Positions 37,101 to 50,279 are shown, counted from the stretch's first letter. The stretch: 64,000 nt of DNA from Nymphaea colorata (GCF_008831285.2 NC_045147.1:20154581-20218580), one strand, 5' to 3'. Notes: a model not told the origin generated them from the letters alone. Made by a program: numbers and translations.

Positions 37101-40100
37101 TATTAAGCCTGTTCTGAGATGTTGAGTGGCTGGTGACCTGTTGGTGCGTAGGACAGTTATATTACCTTAACATTTACATCCATGTTTGAACTGAGTTCTA
37201 TCTTGATCTTGGCTTGCTTGTTAAGCCTGTTGAGAGAGATTGGGCACCTAGTAACTTATTTAGGCTCAATACAGTTGTAGTTAGTTAGTATGAAAGCCAT
37301 GCTTGCATTGAGATCTCTCTGGATCTTGGTTTGTTAAGCCTGTTCAAGGAGGTTTGAGCAGCTGGCAACTACAGGAGCTTAAGACAGTTTTGTAAGTACG
37401 TTTGCATGTAGGTGTCATGGTAGCCCTTATTGTTGATAATGCTTGTTTTGATCTTGTATGCATGACTTTTGTTCTAAAAAAGCCACTTGGATTCTTTTCT
37501 TGCTTGGAAGATGTGGTATGTTGCATATAAGAAGAATTTCTTTGTTACTTTTTTTTCTTTATTCATTTCTGATAGACATTCATTTCTTCTTCTTAGGAAT
37601 CCGCAATAGGGTTTCCATCTACAAACTCTGGATTCAAGATAGAAGCTAGCCCACTGATAGAACCTTCAGGAAAAGAAGAAATTGCTTCTGGGGAAGCTAT
37701 TAGACTTCACGAGGCATATGATATGAATAAGTCTTTCAGTAAACACAAGGAAGTTGTCTCATTTATATGGGCCGTTTGTAGAAATGTGGTCCCAAGTCCA
37801 TTGCTCGGTCATCCTTGCAACTGGAGAGCATTGAGGCAAAATATTGCCAATTTTGTCAAATTACGAAGATTTGAGAAATTTTATCTAAAACATTGTATGC
37901 ATCAGGTGTGGACATCGGGCTTTCCATTTCTTTCTGAATTTACTAGTATATGTCACTGGCATGCGTTTAGAAATGAGGAATTGATTACTGAAGCTTGGAA
38001 GGATTGTGATCTTTCAGCCATGAAAAGCTCCTTGCACAGGAAGTTGGTGGAAGTTTGGATCTTTTGGTTGTTTTCATGCCTAATTGTACCTGTTCTGAGA
38101 GCGAACTTTTACATAACAGAGAGTGAGAATGGCAGACATGGTGTGTTCTATTATCGGAAGGTCTTGTGGAAGAAAATAATGAAGAAGTACATTGATAACT
38201 TGCAAAATGAAAACTTCCAGCTTTTGGATGCTTCTGCTTGTGCAAGCGCCAGTGAGAAGTTGTTCTACCCTAAGGTTAGGTTTCTTCCTAAAGAGAATGG
38301 AGTAAGGCCACTTGTAAGTTACAAGTCATCATACATCCCAATCTCAAGATTTTCTTCATGCAACCTTGGCAATATAACAAACAAGCAAGTGGTGATGTCT
38401 CCTAAGGCTGCACCACATGAGGTGAAATGTTGCTGTGCAAAGAATGGCAAAAAGTATCTTACCAGTTCTAACTTACAGGCAACAGCAAAACATTCTCCTT
38501 TTCCATATCCCATGAGAGACGATATACGTGATCTGTATGTTATACTGAAGGGGATAAAATTGGACAATCCAGACTTGTTAGGTTCTTCTGTATTTGATTA
38601 CAATGATATTTATAGAAAATTTTATCATTTTCTTGCATCATTGAGGAGGAAGTCATTGTCCTTACCTCGAGTCTTTATCGTTGCTTGTGATGTCTCCAAG
38701 GCTTTTGATTCTGTTGACCAAGAAAAGCTTCTCCATGTGATGGATGATATCCTTCAAAAGCAAGAGTATCATCTCAGAAAGTATGTCCAAGTTCGTTGCT
38801 CTAAAAGGTCACTGGTGGTGCATCATGATCATCTGTTGGTTAATCATGGCAAATGTAGCTATTCAATTTTGGCCTCTAAGCAGTCTGGAGCATCACATTC
38901 CATTCTTGTTGATCAGGTATAGAGTCTTCAGTTCTTGTAAAAAAAAGTTGTAGCAAAGGTATATTTTTATATGGTTAAATCTTATATGCATCAAAATTTT
39001 CTGGGGAATTGAAGTACATCTGCAGTTACCTGCTTTTGCGTTCAAAATTCAGGTTAATATGAAATTTGGCTCTTTGCTTATTTAAAATGAAAATATACAT
39101 GACTTGTTGAGCGTCTGGTAGAGCAAGGACTTCTTCAGTTTTTATCATGTGCAGAATAAAAAGGCTTGGGTAGGTTATAAATGTGAACTCACTGCGTCTT
39201 ACCAACAACAATTTCGTACTTATTCTTTTTTGGAATTAGAAGCCTGATTACATTCTTTTGGAAGACGCGACCATTATACATGCAAATTACTATATTGTGC
39301 TGACTGGTTGTCTTGGTCCAATCCATTGTCATAGATATTGCGAGATTAACGAAAATTTCGAGATATTTACGAAAGAACAAGTAAAATGAAAATATCAAGA
39401 AAGTCTTGCAAGCTTTTGAAAATCTTGGCAAAAATGAATATCTCTTGATTTTTTTGTGTGGTTTTTTCCGATTTTTGGTCTTTTTTCGCTTTTCAATTAT
39501 TAGTTTTCTCATTTATTTTATTTTTTTCAAGTTTTTTAGGATTTTTTATTTTTTTAAAATTTGCTGAGATTTAACCTCAAATTTTCCCAAGAAAAACCAA
39601 CTTTGTCTTAAAAATATTTAACGAAAACCTCGCTGATATTTTCCCCTAAACGATATCTGTGACATTGGTCTAATCTGCTGCTTTAATATTTGTACTTTAT
39701 CAATTACAAGCATAGCCATGAATATTATTTTCAGGTTCTCATTGGTGAGGTTTTTCTTTGATATTTTTCGGTAAAGTTGATTTTTTTGGAAAAATTCCAG
39801 AAATTGAAAGAAAATCAAAATGTTAAGTAAAAATATAATGGATGAGAAACTAATAAGGAGACATAAAAACCATCTCACTTTAAGTACCTAAAAGGCTAAA
39901 ACAAAAGTTGAAAAAATGAAAACAGCAAATGAAATAAAAATAAATTAAAAAATACGATAAATTGATTTTTAACGTTTTTTTTCAAAATGTCACGATTTAC
40001 CTTTTTTTTCATTTTAATGTTTTTTTCGAAGATATTGTGATATTTTTGGTTATGGTCACACTTATCTGGTTTTGTCTTTGTCAGGAGCAGTGCATATTAT

Positions 40101-42218
40101 CTCTCAAATCCTGGTCTATATTACTTTTGGGTATTTTATGCAGTTTCTTTTTTTGCAGGTAAAACAAAATTTACCACATGAGAGATATCCAATAACTTCT
40201 TTTGTTCAGTTAGTTTGTAAACATTAATTAATGCAATGAATAATCTCTTTTTTGCTCATATTATGATTTAGTGTTTGTGTTCTACAGTAACTTTTTTCTT
40301 GTCCATAGGCTTCTACAAGAAGGATTGGAAGGGATGAGCTTCTTGTTTTCTTAAGCAAGCATATTAGAAAGAATATATGGAGGCTGGATGGAAAACTTTA
40401 TCTGCATGAAATTGGTATACCTCAAGGGAGCATGATATCGTCTTTCCTTTGTTCATCTTATTACGGCCATCTTGAAAGAAACATAATCTTTCCTCTACTT
40501 GGAAAATGTTCTGTGCCACTTTTGTCAGAATGTCAGAGAGCATCAAAAATGGAGGAGATGATTGGATCATTTAATTCGGATAAAGGAAATACAGATGAAA
40601 CAAGTTCATGCCATGGAGTGAGGAAGACAAATTCATTGGGAGAAAAGATAAAACAGTTACAGGTGAATTATGCTCAGGGCAGGCTCAGCAGTGATAGTCA
40701 AGACAAATTTGCACCCTCTTCCAGCTTCCTACTGCTCAGGCTCATCGATGATTTTCTGTTTATATCTTCATCTATGGAACAAGCTGCCAGCTTCTTTTTG
40801 AGGATGTACGAGGGATTTGAAGAGTACAATTGCTGTATGAACAGTAAAAAGTTCTGTATGAACTTTGATTTGCTTGTTGATGGTGGGGCATTTCCACAAG
40901 GAACGTATATGGGTGATGATGGAGTGACATTTATTCCGTGGAGTGGCTTGCTTGTTAACTGCCATACACTTGAGGTCCAAGCAGACTATACAAGGTAAAG
41001 TTTTACAAGCTCCATTTTCGTTTTGATGTATCACCTGCCTATTTGAATCTTCTCAGTCGGTCAGTACTCGGTAGCGCAGACAGAGTTTTCATGAGAATGA
41101 TATTTTATCTGTGGTTCATACAAAAATTACAAGGTACTAGTAAAGTTTCTTTATTTATTTTCCTGCTAACCTGCTACTGTGGCAGGTGATGAAAATGCCA
41201 ATGGCAGGTCTAGAATTAGCTTTATGCATACGGCATACTACATACTACTATTGCTACTATTGGAAGTTTTATGCATGTGAAATTTCTGAAAGTTTTTCAT
41301 CCTTGGATGGGTGGAGTTGTGCAAGATATTTCGACTCCTTGATAACAGTCTTGGGCAGCCATTTTTTTTAGTAAGATGTAGTACCTTGACACCTAATTTA
41401 GAAAGGTCTAAAAGGGACTCATTTATCCTTTCTTTTTCTTGTTATTCTACTTTTTCCTTTCTTCTTCATCCTCCTCTTTCATTCTCTTTCTTTCTTCCTT
41501 TACTGTTTTGGCCTGCCTAGGTCACCTCCTATTCCTTTTCAAAGGTTCACCATCTATGCTGCCTAGCCCTTTTGTTTCATCTCAAATTCTGATAGCAGAC
41601 TTGAAAATCAAGTTCAAATGTTGTTAGATAATCACAAACACGATTCTCACACAAGTGCACTAAGGCATAATATAAAAAATAGAACCTCTATCAAGGGCCA
41701 AAATGCCTAGGAAAGCATAGTGAAGAAAGTGAAAACCCCTAATAAAGAATGCATAGCCAAGAAAGTGAAACCCCCCGCTAAGGGAAGCATAGCCAAGAAA
41801 AAGTGGATGCAGCTACATCCACTAACAGGTTGTGCTAGCCAGGCAACAGCTGGCTCAGTCTTGGTCAAAGGCCCAAATTAATCAAGACCTGAGTTACAGA
41901 ATTAAAAAAACATAAAAATAAATAAACAGAAAATGTGGAAACCAAGAAGCAAAACAGAATTATATATATATATATATGAGTGAGTGACTGATGACTTTGG
42001 TTATCTAGAGTCACTCAGCCATCTAACCAAGGCCGTCCATCTAAAGCAGATAGATGGTTGAGAGAAAACAATGAGAAAAAGGTGTAAAGTAATATTAGAT
42101 GATGGAAATGCCCATCACCTTTTTTTCCTTATTTTTCTCCTAACCATCGTCATGTTGGATCAGATTGTGCAGATTAGATGGTTCGATGACTCTAAAAAGC
42201 TAGTCACTATTCTATTTT

Positions 42219-42285
<67 letters not shown>

Positions 42286-43293
42286 CTTGTACTTCTGTAT
42301 GTCATGTTTCCGAGAAAAGGCACTATTTTTTAACCTTAAAAAAATGTTATTTGCTATATAAATATCTTGGTAATCATGCATGTGCATGTATCTTTATAAT
42401 TGAACGATGGAGTGGAGCTAATTACTTACATGAATGATAAACACAGTGGAATGTGGATGACAGTGGCATGTGTCTGTACAGGTACTGGGGCGTTCATTTA
42501 AGTTCGACACTTACTGTTTGGAGGTCACCTAAGCCGGGTCATCATTTGAAGGCAAAGTTGTGTGACTACATGCGACCCAAATGTCATGCTTTATTGTATG
42601 ATTCTAACATCAACTCTCCAGCTGTTGTCAGATTGAATGCTTATCAAGCCTTTCTTTTATGTGCCATGAAATTCCATTGCTATGTATCTTCAATGCCCAG
42701 TGGCATGCTTTTCAGTCCAACCTACTTCTTGGAGATGATTGAGAACTCTATCAGGTTATCACTGTTCAATTTGCTTATATCTACTTGTAATGTCTTAAAT
42801 AATATTAAGGCCATGTGATTAACTAATGCTAAGCGCAATATTATATTAGAATGTTCTGCTATTTTTCTATGTTTCTGTTTTTTTTTTCATTTCACTAATT
42901 GACTTAATTGGCTGAATACTTGCTGCTAAAATGATTTTACATCCTTGGGATAATTTCTCTGCCCAACAGTCTAATTTGTGCTAGATCCTTCGTGTGATAA
43001 TGATGGTTATGCTTGATTTCAGCTACACGTTCAAGCTCATCCAGAAAAGGATACATTGTGTTCGCTCTGAGAAGGGCCTCAACCCCATTCTTCAGCTCAA
43101 GAAGAAAGAAGTGAAGTGGCTAGGGTTCTCTGCCTATATCCGTGCACTTAAAAAGAAACAGTCCCGATACAAGGAGCTTTTAGTGCACCTGAGATCCAGG
43201 TTACAGGCTTGCAGTGGAGCAACATTATCATGTGAGCTGAGATACGCTGTTGAGGATTCACATTCCTCAGCATTTTGGAAGATCAAATACTAA
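31122..43293 (+). CDS. TERT: Telomerase reverse transcriptase (TERT)
   Basis: Catalytic subunit of telomerase, copying the RNA template onto chromosome ends in the nucleus. Twelve exons, the usual plant number: 31122-31472, 32864-32944, 33631-33696, 33865-34062, 34119-34224 (tentative), 34522-34950, 36038-36176, 36616-36754, 37597-38916, 40309-40994, 42482-42754, 43023-43293 (stop TAA). Frames join to about 1352 residues, longer than Arabidopsis (about 1120). Visible: plant N-terminal signature CRCRGGGCLGC (from residue 59), T motif with FYYRK near 687, motif 1 KVRFLPKENGVRPL near 729, motif A CDVSKAFDSVD with Asp868, motif B' GIPQGSMISSFLCSSYYGHL from 979, motif C LLRLIDDFLFIS with Asp1090/1091, and C-terminal extension ending SSAFWKIKY. 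All three catalytic Asp are intact, so it looks functional. AATAAA at 43527-43532. The uncertain parts are exon 5 and the exon 8 acceptor. Confidence 0.95.
36755..37596 (+). repeat. TERT intron 8 with three-copy minisatellite
   Basis: The intron between exons 36616-36754 and 37597-38916 holds three diverged copies of a unit of about 115 bases starting at 37091, 37205 and 37322. Each starts GATCTTGG, followed by TTAAGCCTGTT, a GAG..GGCTGG or GGCAC(C)TAG segment, and ACAGTT. Confidence 0.85.
39190..40060. repeat. AT-rich repeat-like block in TERT intron 9
   Basis: The intron 38917-40308 includes a block with long T runs and repeated motifs such as CGAGATATTTACGAAA, GATATTTT and AAAAATTCCAG. 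It may be a decayed insertion. I found no terminal repeats or coding frame. Confidence 0.25.
41978..42220. mobile_element. MITE, family copy 2, inside TERT intron, flanked by (TA)n
   Basis: Same family and orientation as the copy at 14191-14410. Shared, in order: GAGTCAC(C/T)CAGCCATCTAACC, a GTAATATTAGATGATG-like segment, TTTTTTTCCTTATTTTTCT, and a GACTCTAAAAA right end followed by a GTCACTATTC terminus. It lies between (TA)n tracts at 41960-41977 and 42221-42271, within the TERT intron 40995-42481. Confidence 0.75.
42221..42271. repeat. (TA)n microsatellite in TERT intron
   Basis: TA tract of about 50 bases at the right border of the MITE copy 2. Confidence 0.95.
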
Positions 43294-43532
43294 ATGGTAA
43301 CCGAACTTATACATGTTTAATGTCCATAAAATGATTGGGTATTTGCATATCATTGATCTGTTCTGTACAATTTTCGTGTGGAACTTTAAATCATTCGAGG
43401 AATCTGAAATCAAGCTCTTTAGAAGTCCAGTCAGTCAAACATGGGCACAAGAGAAGATGTGAAAGCGTGCACGGAACCCTGGTAATCAACCTTTTCTGCA
43501 CTTCATGTTTAGCTAGAGATAGATGTAATAAA

Positions 43533-46455
43533 ATCTTAGCTAAATATTTTACACCTCAACGTGCATTCGTCTGAGGATGGAAGCTGTTATGAAAGCCTCT
43601 GCTATTTGCATTCAGTTATCTTAGTTTCACGCAGGTGTTTGATTCGTTCGTGGTTGAAGAAATATTGCAAACTGCTTTGGCTTGTGTGTAGAAGAGATTG
43701 AATATTGGACGAGGAGATGGGATTGCCAGTGCCATTCGTTTAACTGCAGTGGTGTTTGTACAATCTTATAGCATGTAAATCTTCTCGTGCATTTTGAAAG
43801 CTGATTTTTATGTTGGTGGGGCTGACCAAGACGTTCGGGACGGTGCGTGCTGGGTAGAAAAACGTATCCCTTCCAACCATCTCTCGTTGGCTGTGTGAAG
43901 AAAAAAAATTGCAAAAACTTTTTGGATTGTAACATGCTAAAATCGTGTTGAAGGCATAGATTCGGCCTTTAGCTTAGAAGATACTGTTTTGACATTAAAC
44001 TTTTAAAAAAAATTCTTGCTTGACAGGTATCATCCATCGGTTGTAGCGTTGATGGATGTCACCTTAAAGCAGTGGCGCCTTCTGTTCCATTTATATTCTG
44101 TGCTTAGGTTGATCAGAACACAAAGTTATTGAGTCACATTTTGAAGGGATTTAATGGTTCATGATTAGGAATTTTTTAACTGTCGTGACCATGAAGGGAG
44201 GGCAACCATAACTTGTGCACTTATGTGGTTTGAAAGCAGTTAGGACGTGATCCCCAGGGAAGGTTGCCTGTCTTCGTCAAGGTTGCACGCTTGTGCTTAA
44301 CGGGCTCAAACCAGCATGCTTCTTGTTTGGTGCTCTGTGGTTGCTTTTATGTGATCGACGATTGGTTGTTGAAATGAAGGCCCTCGTCTCTCCAGCTTTT
44401 CTTTAGTATTGTTTGCGGATGGCTTCCGGTGGTTAAAGGGCAGGCCGTAACTATATAGACCACTCAATCGGCCTGCTAAAAAATAAAGAATTCTACTCCT
44501 TGCTTGATCTGTAAAGCCCAGAAACTGTCCAGCCTCGGCTCTCCACTTTTATTTGTTTTTTCTTAGCGAGCAAAACCGTGAATTAAAAATCAAAGCAACG
44601 ACTTCACGCATCAATTGCATTATTTCATACATAGTACAAATATGGGGTCAGCCAACGTATGGGAGGACGAAATACACATCCTCAAGGGAACCGCATTATG
44701 GACTATGATTTAGTTCATATATGGAGGTTTGTATCGGAAATACCAGTTTTTGAATGCCAAATTGAATATAGACAACTGAATTGAATGAGTTCAGAATTTG
44801 TCATTCCCAAAGCGGAAGTTGCATAATCGAAAACCGATATGGACTAGGAAGTTACTTTTCACCTGTAACTTGAAACTAGAATGATTTTTATGGTTATTGT
44901 GCCCGTGAGGAGTGACTTTTTATAGGATTTTATGTTTCTATATGTTAGAGTGATTCCCAATCTGCTGAAAACATAAAAAAAGACTTAGAAGAGTTAAACA
45001 GCGGCGAATTTCTTTTCATCTGATGTAGGGCCTTGAAACCTTCAAGTTGGAAGACGCCTGGTTGAATCAGGACACCCAGGTGAAAAGAGCCACAAAAATG
45101 TTGAGCATTGGCTAAAGCTTGCCTGTCCGATTGTGTCCAGAACAATAAGGTTGAAATGTAAGACAAATTGCGATGAAGTGTATCGAAATTCTTTTAGCGG
45201 TGAGAGGATCCGGACTATCTGACAATATAGATCTAGCGAAAAGGTGTTCCAATTCATGCCTAAGTTTGGCATGTGCCCAAAATTCGGTTTAGAACCACCG
45301 GCATAGGTGGCGCGGAATATAAAGAAAAACAGGGTACTGCCCAGAGGGAAAAGCAAAAGATCATGATTTTAATGGAGGTAGGGTCGCTTTCGGTATCTCT
45401 GCTCTACTTTAAGAGAGTTTTCATGCTTCCAAAGTGAAGGAAGAAAAAAAAGGGGCACCCACTGCACTGCACAGAAGGCCTACAAAGATAGTACAAAATG
45501 AGTGCTTCCTTGTAAGGGAGAGTACCATGAGTTTTAATGTACAAAATGTCAGGACCAAAGATGAAATCGTCATTTTTAGCTTTATATTTCGAAATGTGTA
45601 AAGGTTAAAATATAAAAAAAATGGAACAAACCATTTTAAGGTTTGAACACCATTGGTAGAAGTTCAGCTACTTGCGGATGCAAGTGTAACGAAAAGCATA
45701 ATGCAGCAAACGGACAAAAAGCCCAAGCATCCAGGAAGTTTTGAAAAGAAAATAAACCAGAAAGTTTAAAAAAAGAAAATCAAATTGGTTTTAGGTCATA
45801 TTCGAATCCTATGTACGTAAAGATGTCTAACTGATCCAAAGATTTCTAATGGGCACGATAACCTCTCGAACTGTAACCATGGCAAGAAGAATTAATTAAG
45901 AATGTCAAGTGGTTAAAAAAAAAAAATCAATTGACAAGACTTAGAAATTGTATAGCTCGGGGGGAGCAATATAGAAACTCTAGTAACATAAGAACAATCG
46001 CTATTGTGGAGAATGAGAAAGGATTTCAGTAAGAGTCATCTGCTAGCCTAATTTCTAGTTCCAATGTGAATTTCATGTAACAAAGTTTTCAGATTGTTCT
46101 TCGGTTTACTGAAACCTCCGCGCACTTACCGTCAACCAACCTTGTCCTATCTCATAAATTGAAATCAATCCCAGTCGCTTCTCTTCAGTATGCGGATAAA
46201 GCGACGCCCTTGACGACTGTTAGGACCACGATAAAGAACCTATACGATCTTCATGGTCTCTACAATAACCCGACTGTAGCTACACAGATTGAGAACATTA
46301 CGTAGTCAGTGAAAACAAAAACAAGAAGCAATGGAACACCAATTACTAACCCGGTCTCCTAACGGAGAAAAGGAACAGCAAGAAAGGAGCTACAAAAGAA
46401 GAGGGAAGCAGTCGATAACCATCTCTTCTGGAGTTAAAGGAGCCCAAAGCAAAGT
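43533..46455. other. Intergenic region, TERT to MIR390
   Basis: About 2.9 kb beyond the TERT polyadenylation signal. Only short open frames occur, none resembling a protein family; no structured repeat was recognised apart from A-rich runs. Confidence 0.55.
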
Positions 46456-46577
46456 GAGAAGGCATAGTGCTCAGGATAGATAGCGCCACAAAGCCCCACC
46501 GCAGATCGCTCGCCGTTCTTTCCATTTAGTTGGTGGTTGGATGGGCGCTATCCCTCCTGAGCTTTACACCTTCTCAT
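46456..46577 (-). ncRNA. MIR390: MIR390 precursor hairpin
   Basis: On the minus strand, 46564 down to 46544 reads AAGCTCAGGAGGGATAGCGC plus a final C, which is the mature miR390 sequence as I remember it. The opposite arm (46487 down to 46465) reads GGCGCTATCTATCCTGAGCA, the miR390* type. The two arms pair over about 32 bases, including flanking GAGAAGG and CCTTCTC, with few mismatches, and enclose a loop region of about 56 bases. miR390 loads AGO7, cleaves TAS3 transcripts and starts production of tasiRNAs that limit ARF2/3/4 in leaf polarity and root growth. Mature strand on the 5' arm agrees with known plant MIR390 genes. Confidence 0.95.
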
Positions 46578-46632
46578 CGCTCTTCTTCATCACCTTCACG
46601 TGAGAAGCAAGAAAGAACAGACGGTTGAAGCG

Positions 46633-46644
46633 CATTTATAGAAT
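46633..46644 (-). promoter_or_regulatory. Likely TATA box of MIR390
   Basis: The minus strand reads TTCTATAAATGCG here, about 70-75 bases upstream of the mature miR390. A start roughly 30 bases downstream would give a very short leader before the hairpin. Inferred from sequence only. Confidence 0.5.
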
Positions 46645-48980
46645 CGGGTGGCTGCTCAGGAAGCAGTCTCATTGTCTTATACATCTGCACAAAAAGGAAA
46701 TACATCTGTCAGCAGTGTTTGTAACAGTTGAAACAACAAAATAACAAATATCATGATAATAAATAACGAGTACTAAAAAATGGCCGGAAATCTCAAATCT
46801 CTGTTCAAATGGGAGGATAATTGTCAGTTGGACGTTCTGTTCAGTTGGGTACGTAGCTCTCTATTTGCAAATGGAAGGTGAAAGGATGTAACTGCTGCCA
46901 ACCTTTTCCCCTACGCCCTACCTGATCCCCCTGGTTTTACCGCCTCTCGCACTGAACCGGGTCGACTCCAAACTTTTTTTCTTTTCTTTTTCAAATGGGG
47001 ATGAGTCCAATCAAAACCAAATGAATCAATTTTTGAAAGAGCAATTTATGAGTCATTTGATAAAGAAGGTACCTTATATATCACATAAATTTGATAAATG
47101 AAAAATATACATGTTAGTAGGCTTATAAATTGGGGCTTCCACACTTATTATAATTGCCAAATGGGTACCTCCAACTTTGTTTTGTCATTTTTTTGCTAAC
47201 TTGCCCTAAAGGTCTAGTATGGTGAGACAACAGTCACAACTGTTTCCTTTCCATAAAAGGTAGGCTGATAACACTATTCAAGTTGAAAGGTTGATAAGAA
47301 AAAATAGAGCAGGCCATTAAAGCAATCTCCCACAATGATATGACATAACCAAACCTAAGCCTACCGGTTGGCAGTTGTCAGCAAAAGCAAGACAGTGATT
47401 TAAAATTCACAAAATATGATATTATTATTTTTTTCTAGCTTACATTTGGTCGGTCATTAAAGCAATTTCAAATGCAGAACCTACGGAAATTCTTACAGCC
47501 GCAAGTACACTGAAACAGTGAAATTTAAGAAAGCAAGCAAAGTGAAGCTGTTAATTCAAGAAATAGTATATAAAGGAAGCCATGGTTGCACTGTGATGGT
47601 ACTCTTTTAGGGGCGCATCTCATAGAGGGGAAACTTTTTTTGGGACGTACTGAGTGGGTGAAAATTTTACCCCTCCTACATTTCGTACAATTCAACTCTT
47701 CAAGTACGTAATTTCCTTTCGACAAAGCTTCGTCTATATTACAACTCAAAAAATTGATATGTTTGAAGCAAAAGCGTCTGACATATTATTTTTTCTAGAA
47801 TGTTCAACCATTCTACACATGAAAAAAAGGATTTGCCATGCAAGAACTGCTTTCATGCCATCAAATGCCCTCTTCATACTTGAACAATGAGATTGTGTTA
47901 CACATAGTCTACAATTTTAGACCAAGCTAAACTGTTCCAAGAACCCCAGCTAGGCAAGAAATAGACTCAGCTATGGTCGCTAGGTTCAACTGTTCTGGTT
48001 GTACAACTACCATGCACCTAAAAGCATGTCAAATATATATATCAAATTTGATAGTACTGGTTGATGATCTCCAAGCGCCTGCCAATTCATCGATTCAATC
48101 AAAACACTAGTTTTGGTCAATGAGTCCAATCGAAAGATAGCATGTCATGAAGATAAGAAAGCCTTCCAGAAGTTTCCACGTTTAACCTTATGCAGCTGAG
48201 TTACGTCAACATACAGAGTAGCTTAAGTACCCACAAGGATCACAGTGGGAGTCTATATAAATTCATGATACTTGTATCTCATGGCTATTCTCCTCGGAAG
48301 GGATGGATTGACTTGACAGTCATCATGGGCTTTTAGCTCAATATAAAACCACAAACAGTTTTTGTTTTAAAAAAAAAAATCGTCTTCAAGCAATAAGATT
48401 CAAAGACATAAACGTAGAAGACGGAATGCCATAAATTTGTAATAAAAGGACTGAATTCCTTAAAGAATATGTGATTTAAGGCTTCGACAGTAAGATATCA
48501 GGCTGGAGAGAGAGACAAAGAAAGTTGCAGAGGAGCACAAAGGTCGGCACTGATCAGCTTGCCAGTTGGCCTGGAGTCAACTTGATGAACATAAAGAGAG
48601 AGGGAGAGGGGCATGGGAAAGGACGCTTCTTCTGACCGCCTGTCTGCGCCGTAAAGATTTCGACAGTGAGCGGAGGAGGGCAGTTTTGGGGTGTCCTTCC
48701 TCCCCTTTCACTGTGCCTCCATTCCAAGACGAAAGGTCAGATAGAATTGATGGGCAACAATCAACCTCCCATGTCGAATTACGTATAGCCGTTCAACGTG
48801 ATCGAGAGAGAGGATTGTAGGTTTGGCACGTAGGTCCATGTTCAGGCCTTCTAGTGGAAAAAATTAAAAGCGTGTCTGTGACCTGTACTCGTTGTCATGA
48901 AGATGGTGTCCCAGAAGGAGGGACGACAGGGAGCGATCTTCTAGAGCCTAGAAATAGACGGGCTACAGAAAGATAAAAAA

Positions 48981-49060
48981 CACTTTTCTTACGACCGATG
49001 ACAATTCGTCCTGTGAAAAACACTTTTGTTACGACCGGTGACAATTCGTCCTGTGATCTA
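48981..49060. repeat. 40-base tandem repeat, two copies
   Basis: 48981-49020 and 49021-49060. Both contain CACTTTT(C/G)TTACGACCG, then GTGACAATTCGTCCTGTG or ATGACAATTCGTCCTGTG. Copies differ at a few positions near the start and at the right end. Confidence 0.9.
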
Positions 49061-50232
49061 ACACTTTCCACGTTGCAGAGTCCTCTTCTCGCTTGATTTG
49101 GTCGCAGAGTAGACTGTAGAGAGCCTGGCCAGCTTAGTAGAGTAGCTGGAAAAAAGGGTCCGGAACTGTAGCGCTACTATAGATAATTAAAGGTATCAAG
49201 ATTAGGTTTTCGTGTTAAAATTTTGAATTTAAATAGTCATGGGAAGATGGATTGCTTCAATGGCGGATGGCCTGCTACCCACAGTGATCAAAGATGTACA
49301 TTTGTATATGGCAGTATAAAATGCCGAGTCTCCTGAAAGCATCTGGTTCAGCAGCCAGACGGTCCAATATTGAGCTGCTGGAAGCCTGTAAGTATGAACT
49401 GCCATGGGCAGAGGAGCAAGGTCCAGCCCTTCGTGTGACATGGAGAGACACAATATTGTGGATGTTATGAGGATGCTTTTTTCCCAATACCAGTCTTGAT
49501 CGCTTTCATCCTCTGTTGCATGAGAATTATACCATAGAGTTGACAAAGCTGGAGCGAAGTTACAGGCTACAGCCTATCAATGGCAGCACTCAGTTTACAG
49601 TCGCTAGCATTGTCATTGAGTGAGAAACATGGATCGAATCTATGATAAGATCTGCGCAGTACATGCATCGAACTTTCAAAATTAGGTTTCTATAACCTCC
49701 CTGAGAGTAAGATGGATATGCAAGGCAACATGATTGAATAAGCAAAATCATTGAGGTGAAAACTCGTTAAAACATTGATAACGTTGCGCCGAATTTGTGT
49801 CTGTCACGATCGAATGAAGGAAATATGGGGCTAATACGGGTCCTTGTTCTTATTTTCATTAGAACTTTTTTCCTTTACATTTTGTCTTAATTTCACATTC
49901 CGTAGTGCAATATCAGTCTCCTGTTTCTTGATGTTCAACTTCTTTTCCGATGTCCCTGGGTCAGTGTTCTCCTTTCTTGACGAGCTGCCAAAATAGAATT
50001 TTGGGTAAAACCCAGTCCTGCATTAAGAAAATCGTAAAGGCTAATGCTTGTGATTTTCATGGACTGAAAAAATTATAGATCAAATGTGAGCTTCCAGATT
50101 AAAATTTCACTATATATAGGCTTCATCATCTTAACAACTTTAATCTTAACAATGTAGATAATAATTCTTTTAGTGCTTATTAAATACACACTCTTAAGAA
50201 TTTGAGGAAAAAAGATAACAGTTACTACTTTT

Positions 50233-50233
50233 A

Positions 50234-50279
<46 letters not shown>
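50233..50279. repeat. Compound (CT)n-(TA)n microsatellite
   Basis: CT tract followed directly by a TA tract in gene-poor DNA. Confidence 0.95.
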
